The notes under the pieces were generated by a model. It did not search any database and was not told the origin of the DNA. It saw nothing but the letters and a program-made list of their open reading frames with translations. Positions 63,599 through 64,000 of a stretch of DNA of 64,000 nucleotides are shown piece by piece. The first letter of the stretch is position 1. Each line of letters opens with the position of its first letter. The translations under genes were made by a program, and so were the position numbers. The stretch is from Corynebacterium dentalis (lineage in GTDB: Bacteria > Actinomycetota > Actinomycetes > Mycobacteriales > Mycobacteriaceae): contig NZ_OCTS01000004.1 of the NCBI RefSeq assembly GCF_900232865.1, positions 186,001 to 250,000 on the forward strand, read 5' to 3'.

Positions 63599-63885
63599 GC
63601 CGCCGTGAGTGCGCTGATGGCTTGGCGAACAAGTTCGGATCGGGTGAGATGCTTTTCCGCAGCCAGGCGGTCTAGGGCGCTGAGTTCATCGGCGGTGAGG
63701 CGCACAGCGACCACTTGCGCAGGATCTGTTCCACGACCGGGGCGTCCGCGTCCGCGCTTTTTCAGAGCCTCCAGATCGTAGCCTTGTTCTGCTTCGGAGA
63801 CCCAGGTGTCGAGTTGGTTTTGGGTGATGTTCACAGGCATAGAAATATTGAATAACGAAAATAGCTTATCGTCGATGCTAACCAT
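63595..63885 (-). CDS. Ribbon-helix-helix antitoxin-like protein
   Basis: 96 aa from ATG 63885; ATG 63840 (MPVNITQNQLDTW) is an alternative. The C-terminal part is a CopG/RHH fold: VVAVRLTADELSALDRL (the DNA-binding strand) and RSELVRQAISALTAA. The middle is basic (KKRGRGRPGRGTD). It overlaps the broken toxin start by ATGA. RHH antitoxins repress their own operon. Confidence 0.75.
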   Translation of the reverse strand: MVSIDDKLFSLFNISMPVNITQNQLDTWVSEAEQGYDLEALKKRGRGRPGRGTDPAQVVAVRLTADELSALDRLAAEKHLTRSELVRQAISALTAA

Positions 63886-64000
63886 GATTTCGCATGCCTG
63901 TTCGGCATCGTGAACATCTCTGGCGGAACGTGTTTGTTCGGTAGTAGCTACCTGCGTTTACTTGGTGATCCCCGCAGGCAGTTCTAGACTGTTAAGCATG
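63886..64000. other. Right edge, no gene recognised
   Basis: 115 nt upstream of the antitoxin. It probably holds the antitoxin promoter. No conserved motif is seen. Confidence 0.4.

Noticed and set aside
1-64000. CRISPR arrays, insertion-sequence transposases or integrases
   Set aside because: No regularly spaced repeats and no DDE, tyrosine or serine recombinase motifs were seen on either strand.

Overview
The window reads as chromosomal DNA of a Corynebacterium (order Mycobacteriales). The signs are a decaprenylphosphoryl-arabinose pair (dprE1/dprE2), galactan genes (wzm, wzt, glfT1), an MMPL lipid transporter, an HtaA/HmuTUV heme-uptake cluster with a near-perfect DtxR box, Ino1, and gene orders that match two blocks I know from Mycobacterium tuberculosis (Rv3752c-Rv3791 and Rv0046c-Rv0058). 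Several lipid genes (echA, fadD, a PapA-like acyltransferase, two ruined lipases) suggest a skin-type or lipophilic species, but I cannot name it.

Layout. 1-6 kb: end of a crotonase gene, gluQ and tgt (queuosine tRNA modification), an MMPL transporter and tRNA-Ser(CGA). 6-8.6 kb: tadA with its partner gene, tyrA and two very small genes. 8.6-11.9 kb: a persulfide-response module (CstB-like dioxygenase/rhodanese, CstR-like repressor, TauE exporter) with three matching operators, and the relic of a flavin reductase. 12-15.2 kb: tRNA-Arg(ACG), tRNA-Ser(GCU), an aromatic aminotransferase, tRNA-Ser(UGA). 15.2-24.7 kb: quinone oxidoreductase, Gfo/Idh protein, an aminotransferase-fold protein without its lysine, a lysX relic, wzm-wzt-fadD-glfT1. 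24.7-33 kb: heme uptake (hmuV-U-T, htaA), an unknown membrane protein, hmuO with an in-frame stop, a hydrolase and a PapA-like gene. 33-39 kb: two gtrA genes, unknown genes, dprE1-dprE2. 39-41 kb: two decayed secreted lipases. 41-47.8 kb: MFS transporter, PspA-like protein, alcohol dehydrogenase, thioredoxin, hotdog protein, two crcB genes, yceI and marR. 47.8-59.6 kb: dnaB, a DnaA-box array, rplI-ssb-rpsF, a GT87 enzyme, ponA, ino1, marR and usp. 59.6-64 kb: leuS, a metallophosphoesterase and a broken toxin-antitoxin pair.

How the genes work together. wzm/wzt/glfT1 (galactan priming and export), gtrA and dprE1/dprE2 (arabinose donor) build arabinogalactan. The MMPL, PapA-like and FadD proteins probably handle outer lipids. 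HtaA captures heme and HmuTUV imports it, but the heme oxygenase gene is interrupted. TadA acts on tRNA-Arg(ACG), whose gene lies 5 kb away.

Most unusual signals: (1) a non-palindromic motif, a T-rich arm plus CGACGCCA, found by eye 22 times on both strands, mostly inside genes, which looks like an uptake-type or other genome-wide signal sequence; (2) an iteron-like array of DnaA boxes in front of dnaB; (3) several genes caught in decay (hmuO, lysX, two lipases, a reductase, a toxin).
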